Below are positions 44,969-55,649 of a DNA stretch of 64,000 nucleotides, one piece after another. Within the stretch, counting starts at the first letter, position 1; the number at the start of each line of letters is the position of its first letter. Location of the stretch: the NCBI GenBank assembly GCA_964036275.1, contig OZ038433.1:48281116-48345115 (forward strand). Direction: 5' to 3'. Made by a program: the position numbers and the translations under genes. The notes under the pieces were generated by a model. The model did no database searches and was not told the origin of the DNA. It was given only the letters and a program-made list of their open reading frames with translations. The stretch comes from Litoditis marina. Its lineage: Eukaryota > Nematoda > Chromadorea > Rhabditida > Rhabditidae.

Positions 44969-47900
44969 AAGAGAGAGAGAGAGAGAGAAAAGAGAGAGAA
45001 GAAAAAGAAAAGAAAAGAAAAGGCGAAGAAGCAACAATCAATGCGACAAATTCTACATTCTGAAATGGCCTAAACTAACACTTATCCATTTCTTCGTGAC
45101 ATATAAAGGACGGTTACTACATTTGAGCGCGCTTCTCGGCTTCACAGAAAGGAGAAGTTAAAATAATACGGGAAAGCATAATATATTATGTATGTACTGC
45201 CGATTAGGCAAAAAAGCGATTGGGAACCAGTTTCGCCTGCCGCGCCTCATCCATCGAATCTAATTGAAACACACAGGCAAAATATAAATGTGAGTGAACG
45301 TTTTTGGGGGCAGATAATCAATTATCAGGCAGGGAGGACGAAAACATGGCGAAACAACGTGTTTTCGAACAAGGAAACAAAGACATCTGAAGTGCACTCT
45401 CATTTAGAAGAAAATACCTCTATTTTGACACACAATTTTCACTTTTCGATCAAAAAAGAGAAGAGAGGGAGAAAAAGAGAGATGTGAGGGAGAGAGAGAG
45501 GGAAAGAGCGAGCGCAAGAAAGATATTGAGGGAAATTGAGAGTGTAGAGGAGAGGAAGAACAATAATAAAAAAAGAGAAAAACAGAGACGGAGAGAGATA
45601 TAGAGAGAAAGAGGGAAATCGGGCTATAAACAGAAATGCTCATGCGGAAATCTGTTGGAATGGGCAATAATGTGGGATAGACAAGAATTATTCAACACAT
45701 GTGAGCAGGAAATGAAACTGGGTGAGAGAGTGAGGTACAGAGAAGAAAAGTGGGAGAGAGAGAGGGAGAGAGAAAGGGAGAGAGGAAGAGAGATGGAAAG
45801 AGATAGAGATAGAGAGAGAGAAAAAGAGAGAGATAGAGAGAGGGCGCGCGAGGGTGAGAGATTGGAAAAGATATAAGAAGATTATTGGACTAGGAGTAGA
45901 GTGTATCTGACTGGCCAGTGTCCGTGTGCCCGATTTGTAGTCACTCGATCCTCTTATTTTGGCCTGCCGCTCATTCTCTCGAATGTCAGCCACCAGTCTA
46001 TGTAAATCTGCATACCGACTACATTGGTCGAATGTCGCAGACACTCTTTAAATAATTCCATTTTGCTGGAGAAGACAGTGGTATATTCAAGCTCAGTGAA
46101 CACGCACACAAACTAATCAGTCGAATGTCGCACGCAGTCTATAAAGTCTTGCATTTGGTTTCCTGTTGTTGCGTGAATGTTTTTGCCTCCAAATGTTTGT
46201 ACCCATATCTGATTCATAGTTCCACAGGCATTTTGAAAAACTCAATCAACACGAGCTCTGTAACGTGAACTGGTTTACGTGACACGTGAAAACCCACGTG
46301 AATTTCGGGCATTTCACAGCGTTGATCGTCCAGTCGTTGACTTTGCATTTTTTCGAGAAGTGTCAGGAAATCATTGGACTGAAAAATACGTTTAAAATAT
46401 AAAGTAATTTATTATAAAGTATAAAGTATGAAATGGTTATTCGTGAACCAACCGTAATTTCTATACATCTAGATACTAGATAAATCGTTATCATTAAAAA
46501 GAGATAATCGATACAGAGAAATAAGAAACAAGTTATTTCAGAGAAAATATAATATGATAAGTGATATCTACTAATTTTTTCAAAAGCTTTTTATCTTTCA
46601 AAGATTGGTTAGATACCTGATTCATGTTACATTCCTTTCCAGCCTAAATGCTTTCAACGAAACACATAATCAAACTATAACCATAGAACGTTGAAAACTT
46701 AAAAGTAGCACAATTTCATCGTCTTTCCGGAGATTAATAACAGTTTAGCGTTAATGGAAACCAGGTATCTGTTTGGATTCGTTTTTTTCTGATCGAAAAC
46801 TGAATAAATTGTCTAAACATATATAAAACACTGAATTTTTCCCATATTTGCTCCTAATTTCAACTAAGATGCGTAGATCGAAGTTTTTAACTGAATTCTA
46901 CAACTAGAGTCTCGATATGCTTTTTTCTATTCAAGTTTTGAACTCAAACAACTATTCTATGATGTTCTAAAGTGTTCTGAAGTGTTGAGTGCTGTGAGGA
47001 TATTAGATAAACACAATCTAAATAATAAGGTTAACAGTAATCTGGAAGGAAAAGAAAATTTTTCCTGTGTTAATTAAAATTTATGGGCTAATGTGTTAAT
47101 TCAAACACATAGTCATGTTGTAGAACGTGAATGCAACACACAAGAACATCTCATGCAATGAAATTAGGAGAACGCACATCAAACTCTTCTTATATCAAAG
47201 TCGATCCAATTCTAAGTAAATATTTCCCCGATCAGACTAATTTACCTATAACATCCAAGAACGTTTTCGGGACACAAATACCATTTGTTAAGATGAATGT
47301 CTCAAAAAGGGTTGAATACCGTATTTGGCTAACGGCGTTAGCCGAAAGGCGTTAGCCGATTGAATACCGTATTTGGCTAACGGCGTTAGCCGAAATGGCA
47401 CGAGAGTCAGAGAAGTGCCAGCAATCAATATTCATTCACTCCAAATCATCCTCTGAGGCTCTAACACTAAGCAGAAAAGTTAGTGATGTGTTGACTACAA
47501 AACTTTGAATTGGATATTCTAGTAAGAAAAGTACATACATCGAATTGTCTCAGTTCGATCTTTTATTTGAAAATTTATTGCACCCCCCCCCCCCCCCCCC
47601 CCTTTGATAGAGTCTGTATATATTCGAAATACGAACCTTCTGCGTTGAGTTAAACTCGACGGAGGTGGTGAAAAGGCCGCTGGATCGCATCTTCTCCAGC
47701 TCTCCGTAGATGTCGCTGTTCACGGAATTCCGCCTGAAATGTTCATTATATAGTCGAGGAGAAACATTGGAGAATGTTTAACCTTCCTACTCTAAGATGT
47801 TAGTGCTGCATCTCATTTGTTCCATGAGTACATCGGAACTTTGTTTGTTTGAACATTTGTGTTAAAAGTACTCTTGTGAATTAGTTGAGGTAAAGTTCTC

Positions 47901-49546
47901 TCAGAGGTGGGAAAAATGGGGGGAATATACACACTTCATTGATCAAGTCTCAACTTTAATGCACAATTTCACACTAGGCGATTAGCCGCTGATTATTGGG
48001 TGATAAAAGTGTAATTAGAGGAAGCGCCATGTGGTGTGAAATGAGTTGCTGTATACTATAGAGAGGGGAAAGTAGGAGAGAAAAATGGAGGGAAGAGAGA
48101 TTGAAAATAAAATGAAGAAAGAGAGGGAGGGAGGGAGAGAAAGAAAAAAGAGAGAGAAGGAGGAGGAGAGAGAATAGAGAGAACAAAATGAGAGAGAGAG
48201 AGAGAGTTAGAAAATACAATGATGAAAGAGATGGAGGAGAGAGAGAAAGGGAAAGGTAGAGGTGCCAAAACACTAAGAGGCAAATGTATGCGGTGTGAAT
48301 CGTAAACCGGTGATATAATTCGCGTGTTCTGTAGATCCATTAGGAAAGCGTCCTCCACGAAACATTGCGCGAGAATTGATATAAATTAGCCCGTGCCGAG
48401 TGGAATCAACTCTCATTCAATATATAAGGCACGTGGAACATTTGAGTCGTTTCAGTGAAGGGAGAAAAAGCCATCGATGTTTCACGTGGCGTACTTTCGA
48501 AACAAATGAGAAATCACGTTCTTTGTATGAAAGTATCACTCCTACATTAAATACTCGGCGATGCGGTCTTTAATGATTCACGGAATTTTCAAGAGGGAAG
48601 TGAAACAGTCAACTGCGGTAAAGTGTGCCGCCATTCGCACGCACAGTGGGAAACCGTGGTGAAATAAGCGAGACTGACAGAAATGATTCTCACAAAAGGC
48701 GGTCTGCAGTCAGATTGAACCTAGAGGTTACATAATGACAGGTCAGCGTTTATGAAGAAGACGTTATTTTTTGCACTTGTCTCTATTTGAAATAGTTACA
48801 GTTCAAAAGCTTGGTTAAGAGGAACAATATATGAGGTGAGTGTTGCCTCTATCCCTCAAAATGATCTCTTCGAGCAATGTCTGTTTTAGAAATTTTTTCA
48901 AAGTAGCTACTATCCTACAAATTATCTGGTACAATAATCGTCGTAGTATCACGTGCGCGTAACAGGACAAAAGTACCCTTTTCTTTTCAACTTTTCTCTC
49001 CACTAACCCTTTTGGAGTGCCACATGTTATGTGGAGAGTCACGTGTTCAATCGCGAATATATTCTATTCTTTAAGTTTATGGGATTGACACTGTCTATCA
49101 TAATATGTATTATAGCAGTATACTATATCAGCAATCAGCATACAGGCACTACACTATAGTATAGCAGTAAGAAAGTGGGCCTAGAATGTTTCAGTCGGGT
49201 AATATAGGTAATAAGTGAATAACACACTTCAATGAAACTTGAAATGACGAGATTAATACACTAGTGTTAGGCATCAACTCGTCGGGTGGTAATATAAAGT
49301 TTATAAAATTCTAGAAAAGGAAAAAACGATGAAAAACAACTAATAGCCTCTGGCAATAGTGGAACAATTGCGAAACTTTACTAATCCGAGTAAGCGTGGA
49401 GAAGAATGGCTCCAGCCCGTCATTACAGCATGTTGGTTTGGAAGGAGTAGGAGAGAGAGGGAGAGGGAGAGAGAGAGAGAAGAGAGAGAGAGGGATAGAG
49501 AGAGAGAAAGAGTGAGAGAGAGACGAGGAGAGAAAAAGAGCGAGAA

Positions 49547-49585
<39 letters not shown>

Positions 49586-51213
49586 AGAGATAGAGAGAAA
49601 GAAAGAAAGAAGAGAGAGAGAGAGATAAATAGAACAAGCAACTGAGAGAACAACCAAACAGTCGAGACATTCCGCGGTGATTTCAAAAAACAGCACACTG
49701 AATAGGCTGATTGAATAATGTTGTTCCAGTTACCCGTTTGCCAACAAAGGTAGAAATAGAGATAATTGAGCATACGAAATGAGGTCGTCAGCCATGCCCA
49801 TATTCAAGGACATGAGAACTGCTGAAACATTCAACTGACCTATACCGCGCACAAATAGTTAAGTTTAACTCGGGCAGGTTGAAGTAGGACGATTATGTGG
49901 ACCAATCCCGTGTCAACGGTTCTTTAAATTGCAATCCAAAAATGTATTGAAGTTTAAAGGACTGAAGCGTTGTTATTGGACCACATAGTCGTCCTTCTTT
50001 AAGGTTGGTGCAATGTTTCTGGGTTCCGTGACCCGTCTTGTTTATGCTAACTTGCAAATCGCTATGACAACGGAGTTGTAAACCAGAAGAAAGCTAGATG
50101 CAGTCATGTTTCTCAAATTTCCGGTGATCTCCTATTCATTTTCTTGCTATTACAACTATTCCAAATTGATCTATCAATGTTTTAATTGTAAACAGCTAAT
50201 TGTAAACAAACTGTAGACTTGCATAGCTTCTGAAAAGTAACATCGATGAACTCTACAACGAGCGAATGAAATTACTTATAGAGATTGAGAAACATCGAGG
50301 TGCGTTAATGGTGAATTCCCGCTAACATAAGCTGTCCACGTCGAGTCTAGTGCTGAGAAGTGGTTTTCAACTGGCAACTACAAGGCTGGATTATGTTGGG
50401 AGGCAAATCTTGATTGTATGAGTGCGGGAGACACGAAACATTGAACCGCGCTACATTTCTCCTATCGAGCTAGCGACTGCTGGTAATAATGGGAATTTGA
50501 AGATGAAATTGATAGATCTCCAGTCTAACACTGCTTTGAGCATCTGAGCTTTCTATGAATGCATTTTCCTATTAGAATTGTGCCAAAACGCAAAAGGCTA
50601 AACCATAAAAAAAGAAACAGTATAATTTTACAATTAATCAAAATTAAACTTTCATGGATAATATTTATTATTCTCAGTTAATTTATTTGGTAACTCCATT
50701 CTGAATAGCTTTATATAAGTTAGCCTGTCTCTGTTCATTTAATTAAAGATACGAACGCCTGAATAGGATGGCAATATCCGTTGGGTTGAGCCGGAAAATT
50801 ACTTGAACAGAAGAAAAACTATTCCTTAATATAAGTTCCCATCGTTTCGACAATGTACTACTGGTAGAAATAGCAAATCCAAACACAGTGCAAACACATA
50901 AAACAACTGTCGAAAAACTAGTTTTTGGTTTTTTCGAGTTCTATTGATGTAAAAATACGAATGTTGTCTTCTTCGAATCACACGGTTCAACGAATCTTTG
51001 TAAAAAGGATCATCCTATTTATATTCCTGGTATAAAACCAAAATGCGTGTTATTTGCACACTGAATGTGCACATCTAACGGCAAAATGGGGTTGGGCAGA
51101 CTATAAAATCTAGCCGAAAGGCAATAAACACATCACCAGTTACGGATGATAGAACTTGTGAGGAGAGGGGAAATTAGTAGTGAGAATTGGGGGAGAAAAA
51201 AATGGTTTGGAGG

Positions 51214-51247
<34 letters not shown>

Positions 51248-53539
51248 AAAAGAGAGAAGAGAAAAGACACAGAGGAAGGGGAAGACTAAGAGGGAAGTTA
51301 TAAGAAAAGAGGAAATTCGAGCAGAGAGGAAATTGGACTCGACGAAAATAAGATCTCAATCAACAAAGAGTTGGACTCTGCACATTTTAAGCTTAAATAG
51401 TACTTATTGCAATTTTTTATAGTTTGACTGAAACATTCGATTGCTGTTTGAGTGAGGGGTGTTTTATTGGTTAAGTTCATTTCCACCTCCGTTTTATAGT
51501 CAGCAGCATTCGTATTGAGATTTCTACAGTACATATTCAAACATCTAAGTGACTGCTATCTTATGTAAACCTAAAACTTGGCGACGAAAATACTATGAAA
51601 CCATTTTTTGAATGGTAAATTGTGAGTGGTTTGTAAATAAGAATTGTTGGGAAATGTTAACTTCTCCGATAAAAATCACTAATGTGAATATACTGAATGT
51701 TTAGTAATCATTCTGTCTCACTACAAATGAAACAACTACTGTGCTGAGGCCTTAAGGTGTAACTAAAAACGTAATCGATAATTAACTTCTATAGGTTTAG
51801 GTAGTATTCCTTATTCTTAGTTCTTTATTCATTCATATATGAACTTTATTCTTTATTTTAGTTAAAATAGTTTTGTTTATTTACACTAATTCGTTGAGCT
51901 CGTTGTCCGCATTGGATTTGAATTAAGCGACCCCGGGGAGCACGAAATCAGTCGAATGATTTGTGGCGCCAACTAAAAAGTGTAATAAAATCATTCCAGC
52001 CAAACCGAATATTAATGTGCACAAGAAACACTTTCGGAAAATAGTTTAATACTTTGAATTTCATAGATTTAAAGACCTATATATGCTTAGTTCTGTTAGA
52101 ATCGTTCCTTGATGATGTTTGTAAACCCAAGAATAATACAATTCTATGAAAAATTGGTGGCTAATGATGACTCGGTTTCAATATCGGTCAATCTACCACC
52201 AATACAACCACCAAAATATGATAGTATATGCGTATTGTGAAACACTCAACCGCGTCCCATGTTGGTTTTAGACGATTTGGTGTTGAGCGCAGCATAGTGA
52301 GTCGTAAACAAACGAGCAAAATTAGATTCAACACAATCAAAGTTTTGTTGCCTACGCAAACTTTCGGTTTCCGTGTTACAACAATAGTTTTTATGTATTT
52401 CATTCAACAACTAGTAAACGAGTAACATACATAACTGTTATAAGTTGAAATCACATCACGTGGCTGAAATCTCTTCAAAAATAGGCTTTCAGGAAGCTTT
52501 TTTTTTTCGAAAAATGAAAACACCACGACACGTTCAATGATTTACTATGCTAAGTTGCTGAGCTGGGCTATTTCTTACATATGAGTAACTTATACACCGG
52601 TAAATCAATTTTTCCGCAATATTAATATGGCTTCATTTGCATGCGCATTATGTGGATAAAGAGAAGTTGGAGGATTATATAATATAATATTATCGTTTTT
52701 TATTATAAAAATATTAGTATGCACATGAATGTAGATAAATAGACGTTGGAGAAGACTATGTAATTGGAAGAGCAAACAAGCGCGAGATATTAGAGAAGTT
52801 CTGCTGACAGAAACAGCTAATTAGAAGTCGTGGAGCCAAACAAACTGAGAAAACTTCTACCTGATATACTAGAAGTAAACTAAATAGTCACGTAAAGTTA
52901 GCATTCTAATGAGGAATTGTGCACTTTCTCATTGCACGTTTCTGGGTTCTGCTGTGTGTAACATGTTTCACGTGACTGTGCAATCGATTAACAGTATAGC
53001 ACTTTGAGAAACTCTATTCTCCTTTTTCTTTTCTACCTCTTTTTTAAACATCCTATTCTTTCACGTATCCGTAATGAATCAATGAAAAGAAAAATGAAGA
53101 AACCAGAAGTTCAGTACGATCGAGAAAGAACATGTGAAATTTGAACCAAGTTGAACACTGAGCCACGTTAAAAGTTTCGAGTACAACACGAAATGAAACG
53201 ATATCTTGTTCAGAGTTTCGTAGTAGTATTGTCTTACGTACCAAATTTTTGTTTTTGTAATCAAATCGCATCATTGAGTCAGCGTAATATAATTAATTGC
53301 ATTTGTAGTAATCAAATATTGTAAGCCAGTAGTTGATTGGCTTTCCGATAGCAAACCAAACCAAAAACAAACCGAAACCAAATCAAAATCAAACCAAAAG
53401 GAAACGAAACCAATACCAACCTGAGAATTCGCTTGGCGCCGGTCAAGTTACATAAAAAGTCCTTGGCAGAGCGACGTTGGTAGCGACTTTGTCGGCGGTA
53501 AATGCCCTTAGGCTCAGGCTGCATGTCCACGTTGGACAT
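30973..53539 (-). CDS. RAP1GAP: Rap1 GTPase-activating protein, RAP1GAP type (19 exons, 872 aa)
   Basis: Cytosolic GAP that speeds GTP hydrolysis by Rap1 and so lowers Rap1 signalling in adhesion and growth. Nineteen exons join without a phase error from ATG 53539 to TAG 30973. A degenerate GoLoco-like segment ([18 protein letters not shown]) lies near residues 46-63. A 169-residue Ser/Arg-rich block follows at 73-241. The conserved GAP region runs about 245-600: [76 protein letters not shown]. The Asn of HIGND (about residue 497) is the catalytic thumb of the family. After it come a Ser-rich linker ([18 protein letters not shown], like ESFKRVIRSRSQS) and a C-terminal coiled coil. No PDZ domain, so it is RAP1GAP, not SIPA1. 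Confidence 0.95.
31410..31495 (-). CDS. RAP1GAP: RAP1GAP exon, coiled coil
   Basis: Encodes [20 protein letters not shown] and TDIKKLKD, a heptad-like charged helix. Acceptor ATCCTGCAG-type boundary, donor GTACCC. Confidence 0.82.
32141..32248 (-). CDS. RAP1GAP: RAP1GAP exon
   Basis: 36 codons, acceptor ATTGTTTCAG, donor GTACAG. Encodes [20 protein letters not shown] then [15 protein letters not shown], leading into the coiled coil. Confidence 0.8.
32508..32580 (-). CDS. RAP1GAP: RAP1GAP exon
   Basis: Encodes [20 protein letters not shown], acidic and Ser-rich. Acceptor CACTCCAG, donor GTGAGG. Phase joins cleanly to both neighbours. Confidence 0.8.
32861..32962 (-). CDS. RAP1GAP: RAP1GAP exon
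   Basis: Acceptor ATACTTCAG, donor GTGAGA, phase 2 on both sides. Encodes [20 protein letters not shown] and [18 protein letters not shown] half-copy ends about 10 nt upstream, in the acceptor region. Confidence 0.75.
32974..33041 (+). mobile_element. MITE family A, half copy
   Basis: Only the right half remains (TGCAGTTTAAAGGACCGAAG to CGTCCTTCTTTAA). It abuts the acceptor of the RAP1GAP exon at 32962. Confidence 0.8.
33294..33397 (-). CDS. RAP1GAP: RAP1GAP exon
   Basis: Acceptor TTGAATGTTTCAG, donor GTATCA. Encodes [12 protein letters not shown], a Ser run and [13 protein letters not shown]. Ser/Thr-rich tail typical of the family's variable C-terminal part. Confidence 0.85.
33656..33725 (-). 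CDS. RAP1GAP: RAP1GAP exon
   Basis: 24 codons counting the split first one, [20 protein letters not shown], the Ser-rich segment that in human RAP1GAP reads RSRSQSMDAMG. Acceptor GTTTAG, donor GTGCGT. Confidence 0.88.
33945..34020 (+). repeat. Hairpin with CTGAAGA and GAAACGTC, hammerhead-like
   Basis: CTGAAGAC-GGCG-AACC-CGCC-GAAACGTC at 33953-33980 is a short perfect stem with flanks resembling the CUGANGA...GAAAC core of hammerhead ribozymes carried by Penelope-like and related elements. One extra C precedes the stem, so activity is doubtful. AATAAA follows at about 33987. Likely the end of a degraded retroelement in a RAP1GAP intron. Confidence 0.35.
34384..34529 (-). CDS. RAP1GAP: RAP1GAP exon
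   Basis: Begins [15 protein letters not shown] (family: ERTRAALLETLYEEL) and ends [13 protein letters not shown], the hinge after the GAP domain. Acceptor TTTTTAG, donor GTATGT. Confidence 0.95.
34770..34928 (-). CDS. RAP1GAP: RAP1GAP exon, GAP domain
   Basis: 53 codons: [46 protein letters not shown]; nearly residue-for-residue with human RAP1GAP. Donor GTAAGT. Confidence 0.97.
35277..35381 (-). CDS. RAP1GAP: RAP1GAP exon, GAP domain
   Basis: 35 codons: [20 protein letters not shown] then [15 protein letters not shown], matching [22 protein letters not shown]. Acceptor TTATTCAG, donor GTCAGT. Confidence 0.97.
35860..36080. repeat. GGTAACCGGT inverted repeats
   Basis: GGTTACC/GGTAACC and AACCGGTT words recur in both orientations, able to fold into hairpins. 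No coding capacity. Lies in a RAP1GAP intron. Confidence 0.65.
36145..36327 (-). CDS. RAP1GAP: RAP1GAP exon with catalytic Asn
   Basis: 61 codons: [48 protein letters not shown]. The His and Asn of HIGND correspond to the catalytic pair of human RAP1GAP, so the protein should be an active GAP. A partial copy of the exon start is at 36569-36600. Confidence 0.98.
36569..36600 (-). pseudogene. Partial copy of the start of RAP1GAP exon 36145-36327
   Basis: 30 of 32 bases match 36305-36336, covering 9 nt of intron, the acceptor CAG and the first 23 nt of the exon. Located 264 bp upstream in the direction of transcription. Confidence 0.8.
37137..37299 (-). CDS. RAP1GAP: RAP1GAP exon, GAP domain
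   Basis: Encodes [40 protein letters not shown] and NTVDLQGFT, close to RAP1GAP. Acceptor TTTTGTAG, donor GTGAGT. 54 full codons plus one split codon. Confidence 0.97.
37859..37986 (-). CDS. RAP1GAP: RAP1GAP exon
   Basis: Acceptor GTTTAAG, donor GTGAGT. Encodes [20 protein letters not shown], matching [20 protein letters not shown]. Its 5' boundary is duplicated twice in the upstream intron (38210-38305 and 38358-38390). Confidence 0.94.
38210..38390 (-). pseudogene. Two decayed copies of the start of RAP1GAP exon 37859-37986
   Basis: Segments at about 38210-38305 and 38358-38390 match 37964-38060, spanning exon start and the intron in front of it (shared words GGCCGAGA, GAACAACTCGTTTCC). 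The spacings are about 245 and 394 bp. Acceptor-like AG is retained in both. Confidence 0.75.
38583..38711 (-). CDS. RAP1GAP: RAP1GAP exon
   Basis: 43 codons, [20 protein letters not shown] then [16 protein letters not shown], matching EHFNYYTLDSALGHLVFSLK and EHLRLLLRTK. Acceptor TTTCCAG, donor GTAAAT. Confidence 0.95.
38790..38900. repeat. CT-rich tract
   Basis: TCTCTCTTTCTC repeats between RAP1GAP exons 38711 and 38941. Confidence 0.9.
38941..39030 (-). CDS. RAP1GAP: RAP1GAP exon
   Basis: 30 codons ending [17 protein letters not shown], matching DDTAHCYRKFFYGK of the family. Acceptor CTTGTAG, donor GTTGGT. Confidence 0.93.
39386..39484 (-). CDS. RAP1GAP: RAP1GAP exon
   Basis: 33 codons, phase 0. 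Encodes [20 protein letters not shown], matching the GGPYPQVILPQFGGYWIE entry segment of the RAP1GAP catalytic fragment. Confidence 0.93.
40123..40629 (-). CDS. RAP1GAP: RAP1GAP long exon
   Basis: 169 codons, acceptor CTCTACAG, donor GTGAGT. Contains [20 protein letters not shown], an Arg-rich patch and [18 protein letters not shown]. No known domain; looks like a regulatory linker with Ser/Arg sites. The frame stays open upstream to ATG at 40722, so a second promoter could begin here. Confidence 0.85.
40880..41130. repeat. Purine-rich tract
   Basis: GAGAGA/AAAGAGA sequence of about 250 bp in the 7-kb RAP1GAP intron. Confidence 0.9.
44586..44735. repeat. 70-bp tandem duplication
   Basis: Two units starting GCGAAACAGTGAAACATTGA at 44595 and 44664. 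Each ends in a TCCTTGTGG segment. They contain the AATGTTTCA motif in reverse. Confidence 0.8.
44806..44870 (+). repeat. tRNA-like SINE head or tRNA pseudogene
   Basis: Box A TGGCTGAGTGG at 44806-44816 and box B-like GGTTCGAGGTC at 44849-44859 are 32 bp apart, typical of a Pol III internal promoter of tRNA-Ser/Leu type. No complete cloverleaf is evident. A GA microsatellite follows. Confidence 0.5.
44890..45030. repeat. GA microsatellite
   Basis: About 100 bp of pure GA, then AAAAGA-rich sequence, directly behind the tRNA-like element. Confidence 0.95.
47317..47400. repeat. Short tandem duplication with GGCTAACGGCGTTAGCC palindrome
   Basis: TTGAATACCGTATTTGGCTA is repeated about 47 bp apart, each followed by the palindromic GGCTAACGGCGTTAGCC. 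Hairpin-forming, non-coding. Confidence 0.8.
47583..47602. repeat. Run of 20 C
   Basis: Homopolymer C tract about 35 bp inside the intron after the RAP1GAP exon at 47637 (a G tract on the transcribed RNA). Length may be assembly-sensitive. Confidence 0.95.
47637..47733 (-). CDS. RAP1GAP: RAP1GAP exon with GoLoco-like motif
   Basis: Acceptor GAACATTTCAG, donor GTTCGT (weak). Encodes [20 protein letters not shown], resembling GoLoco motifs of RAP1GAP/RAP1GAP2 (LFDMIEKMQGSRLDEQR), but the Gly/Arg finger is degenerate. GoLoco motifs bind Gi/o alpha subunits. A 20-C run lies just inside the next intron. Confidence 0.8.
48060..48255. repeat. Purine-rich tract
   Basis: GAGGGAGGGAGAGAAAG-type sequence in the first RAP1GAP intron. 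Confidence 0.9.
48784..49070. repeat. Dispersed repeat, copy 1
   Basis: TGAAATAGTTACAGTTCAAA at 48788 recurs at 62898, followed by similar sequence in both places. The end (CGTGTTCAATCGCGAATA) resembles 27023-27045. Diverged, no ORF. Confidence 0.55.
49448..49630. repeat. GA microsatellite
   Basis: About 180 bp of GAGA with GAAAG interruptions. Confidence 0.95.
49881..50002 (+). mobile_element. MITE family A copy
   Basis: Full palindrome with GAAGTAGGACGATTATGTGG at the left and CGTCCTTCTTTAA at the right. Confidence 0.9.
50010..52860. other. RAP1GAP first intron, no gene
   Basis: AT-rich sequence with a GA tract at 51205-51300 and scattered GAAACATT motifs. No exon seen. Confidence 0.5.
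52865..52998 (+). mobile_element. MITE family B copy
   Basis: TATACTAGAAGTAAACTAAA to GATTAACAGTATA; E-box present. Confidence 0.92.
53421..53539 (-). CDS. RAP1GAP: RAP1GAP first coding exon (isoform A)
   Basis: ATG at 53539 in context GAAATGT. Encodes [20 protein letters not shown] and a basic stretch ending AKRILR. Donor GTTGGT, leaving two carried bases. GC-rich sequence at 53650-53800 lies just upstream and may be its promoter. Confidence 0.8.
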
Positions 53540-53559
53540 TTCCAGTAGAAAACCAGGGA

Positions 53560-53810
53560 CTTAGCCAGGGAATAGCAGAATATAAGCTCGGTCGAGTGTT
53601 TCACACTAGATATGTATAAGCCGAGATACGGCTGCTAATCTAGCTGTCAGCAGGGGTATCAGAACTTTGTCTGATAAAGTTGACGGCGGGGCTACCTAGG
53701 CGAAACGGACACGCCCAGTCTCTGGCGTCTCTCCGATCTCGTGCTCTCTAACGCGCTCGTCGTCGGCGACTCTTCGCTCCACACACTGTCTTGCGGGCTG
53801 TGTATCGAAG
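53560..53810 (-). promoter_or_regulatory. GC-rich upstream region of RAP1GAP isoform A
   Basis: CpG-containing sequence (GCGCTCGTCGTCGGCGACTC and similar) immediately 5' of the first coding exon, in a strongly AT-rich neighbourhood. Position and composition suggest a promoter or 5' UTR. Confidence 0.35.
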
Positions 53811-55304
53811 AAACTGGCGAATTGTATTCGTCATTCAAGAAACAATGACATACCTATTGTTTGACAAGTTCGTCCACTTAACTTACAAAACAAAGGGGTG
53901 GAATTTGATCTACAGTCGCAGTTTAAGAAAAAGGGCGCAGAATTTCGGACGAACTTTGATGTACAGTTATGGGTTAGAAATAGACTCAGTCATGTGAACT
54001 ACATTCATCACACACAGTCCTGACCGTTTTCTGCGTTGAACCGAGATCAAAAACGGTAACAATCTGTCACAAACCTCATGAGCTTACCTCATGAACCGCA
54101 TCAGCTTCTCATGAGATTCTATTGATTGACAATCTACAACATTGGAAGTTTGCATGTAGTTCGTATAACTGAGATTTAAAAATCTGTTACGCCGCCAGAT
54201 TTGTACCAAGAAGAGCAGAAGCTCATTTGGGCATAAATAATCAGATCTGGAGACAAATCATAACTTTCAAAAATATAAAACCAAAAAGCTTCCTAAGTTG
54301 TAACACAACCACCTTTTTTACATGCGTTTTGACGGCCATAGGACTGTTTTTTGCCTGCAAATGTTCTGCTTTGTTCAAGACGATTCGCCGGCGCAGTATG
54401 AATCATTTGTCTTCATCAAAATCTATGACAACCTCTATAAAATGGGGGTTGCACAGCGATTAAAGCGGGTTACAGTATGACTGCTGTCAATTACCGGACA
54501 ATAATACAGATAATCTGTGCTAATCTGATCATGTTGATTGAAGGTTTATCTTTTTTCTCTGTCTCTCTCCCTCTCTCACTCTTTCTCAGTGAACTTATTT
54601 AGAGTTTATTTGCAGACAAGTTAAACCACGAAACCATCCCCCTATCGCTGCAGCGCCCAATCAGATTCCCGCGTATTTGCCCTAATTTAGCCAAACGTTT
54701 CACGAAAACTCGGGCGTCCGTTTTTTCTGCCACTCTTCACACTGCCCACGGGGCCATTTTTTGCCGCAATCACCACACACAAACTGATCCATGTGCTAAT
54801 TCGATAGTATCCCACATTTCAGTTTCCAACAGAGAGTCGAGGTCGAATTATGGGTTGCAAGACGTTCACGGAAAACTCACGTAACAAGTTGAACGAGAGA
54901 AAAGTTAATTGGGCACTTTTTCTATTCGCACTGCAACAATATAAGTTTCTTTGTCCGGAATCAAATTCTTGTTACGTTAAAAAATACTTTATTCCCAAAA
55001 CATTGGTCTTACTCATTTTCTATTTTGTGAATTTCAGTTTTTTTGCGTATTGAGTCAGCTGACTACCCCGCCTGCGCCGCCCTCCGCTCTATGAGTAATA
55101 CAGTACACAAAGGGAGGAGGAGGATCACTTGGAATGCAGCCAAGACACACGTGGGCACGTCTTGCAATTTGGAAATGGGCCAACGATTTGATCTACCAGT
55201 CCCGATTTGCCCTTCCACATTTTTGCTTGGTTTGGAGTAAAAGACGTGATCGTAATAAAAAAATCCTAAATTTTGTTGGAGCCTACCCTGATCAATTTTA
55301 AGTT

Positions 55305-55344
55305 TTTTCTTTCTTTCCTCGCTCCTCCTCCTCTCTATTTCTCT

Positions 55345-55400
<56 letters not shown>

Positions 55401-55440
55401 CTCTCTCTCGTTCTCTCTCTTTCTCTTTTCGCCCTTTCTC
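55305..55440. repeat. CT microsatellite
   Basis: CTCTCT run of about 50 bp embedded in CT-rich sequence. Confidence 0.95.
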
Positions 55441-55649
55441 TCCCGTTTCTAGTTTTCCTCCACTCATCTCTCCTTACAACATAGAGTGATTGGCATGCTT
55501 ACTCCTTCACCACAACAATGTTAAACTCATATCTGGCTGTCATATTATGCATTACGCGGTTCATCATTTGACGAATGTCTTGTGATGAAGCCAATAATTC
55601 CAGGAACTACATATTAGAGCTATATTAATGTGCAGTTTACCGAGTTTGT

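Larger units (their letters stand above)
41150..47320. other. Large RAP1GAP intron (40630-47636), mostly repeats
   Basis: Holds GA tracts (44383-44450, 44890-45030, 45460-45610, 45735-45875), the tRNA-like sequence, a 70-bp duplication, and many AATGTTTCA motifs. An open minus frame with higher GC at 42970-43230 is the only possible extra exon; see the rejected list. Confidence 0.6.
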
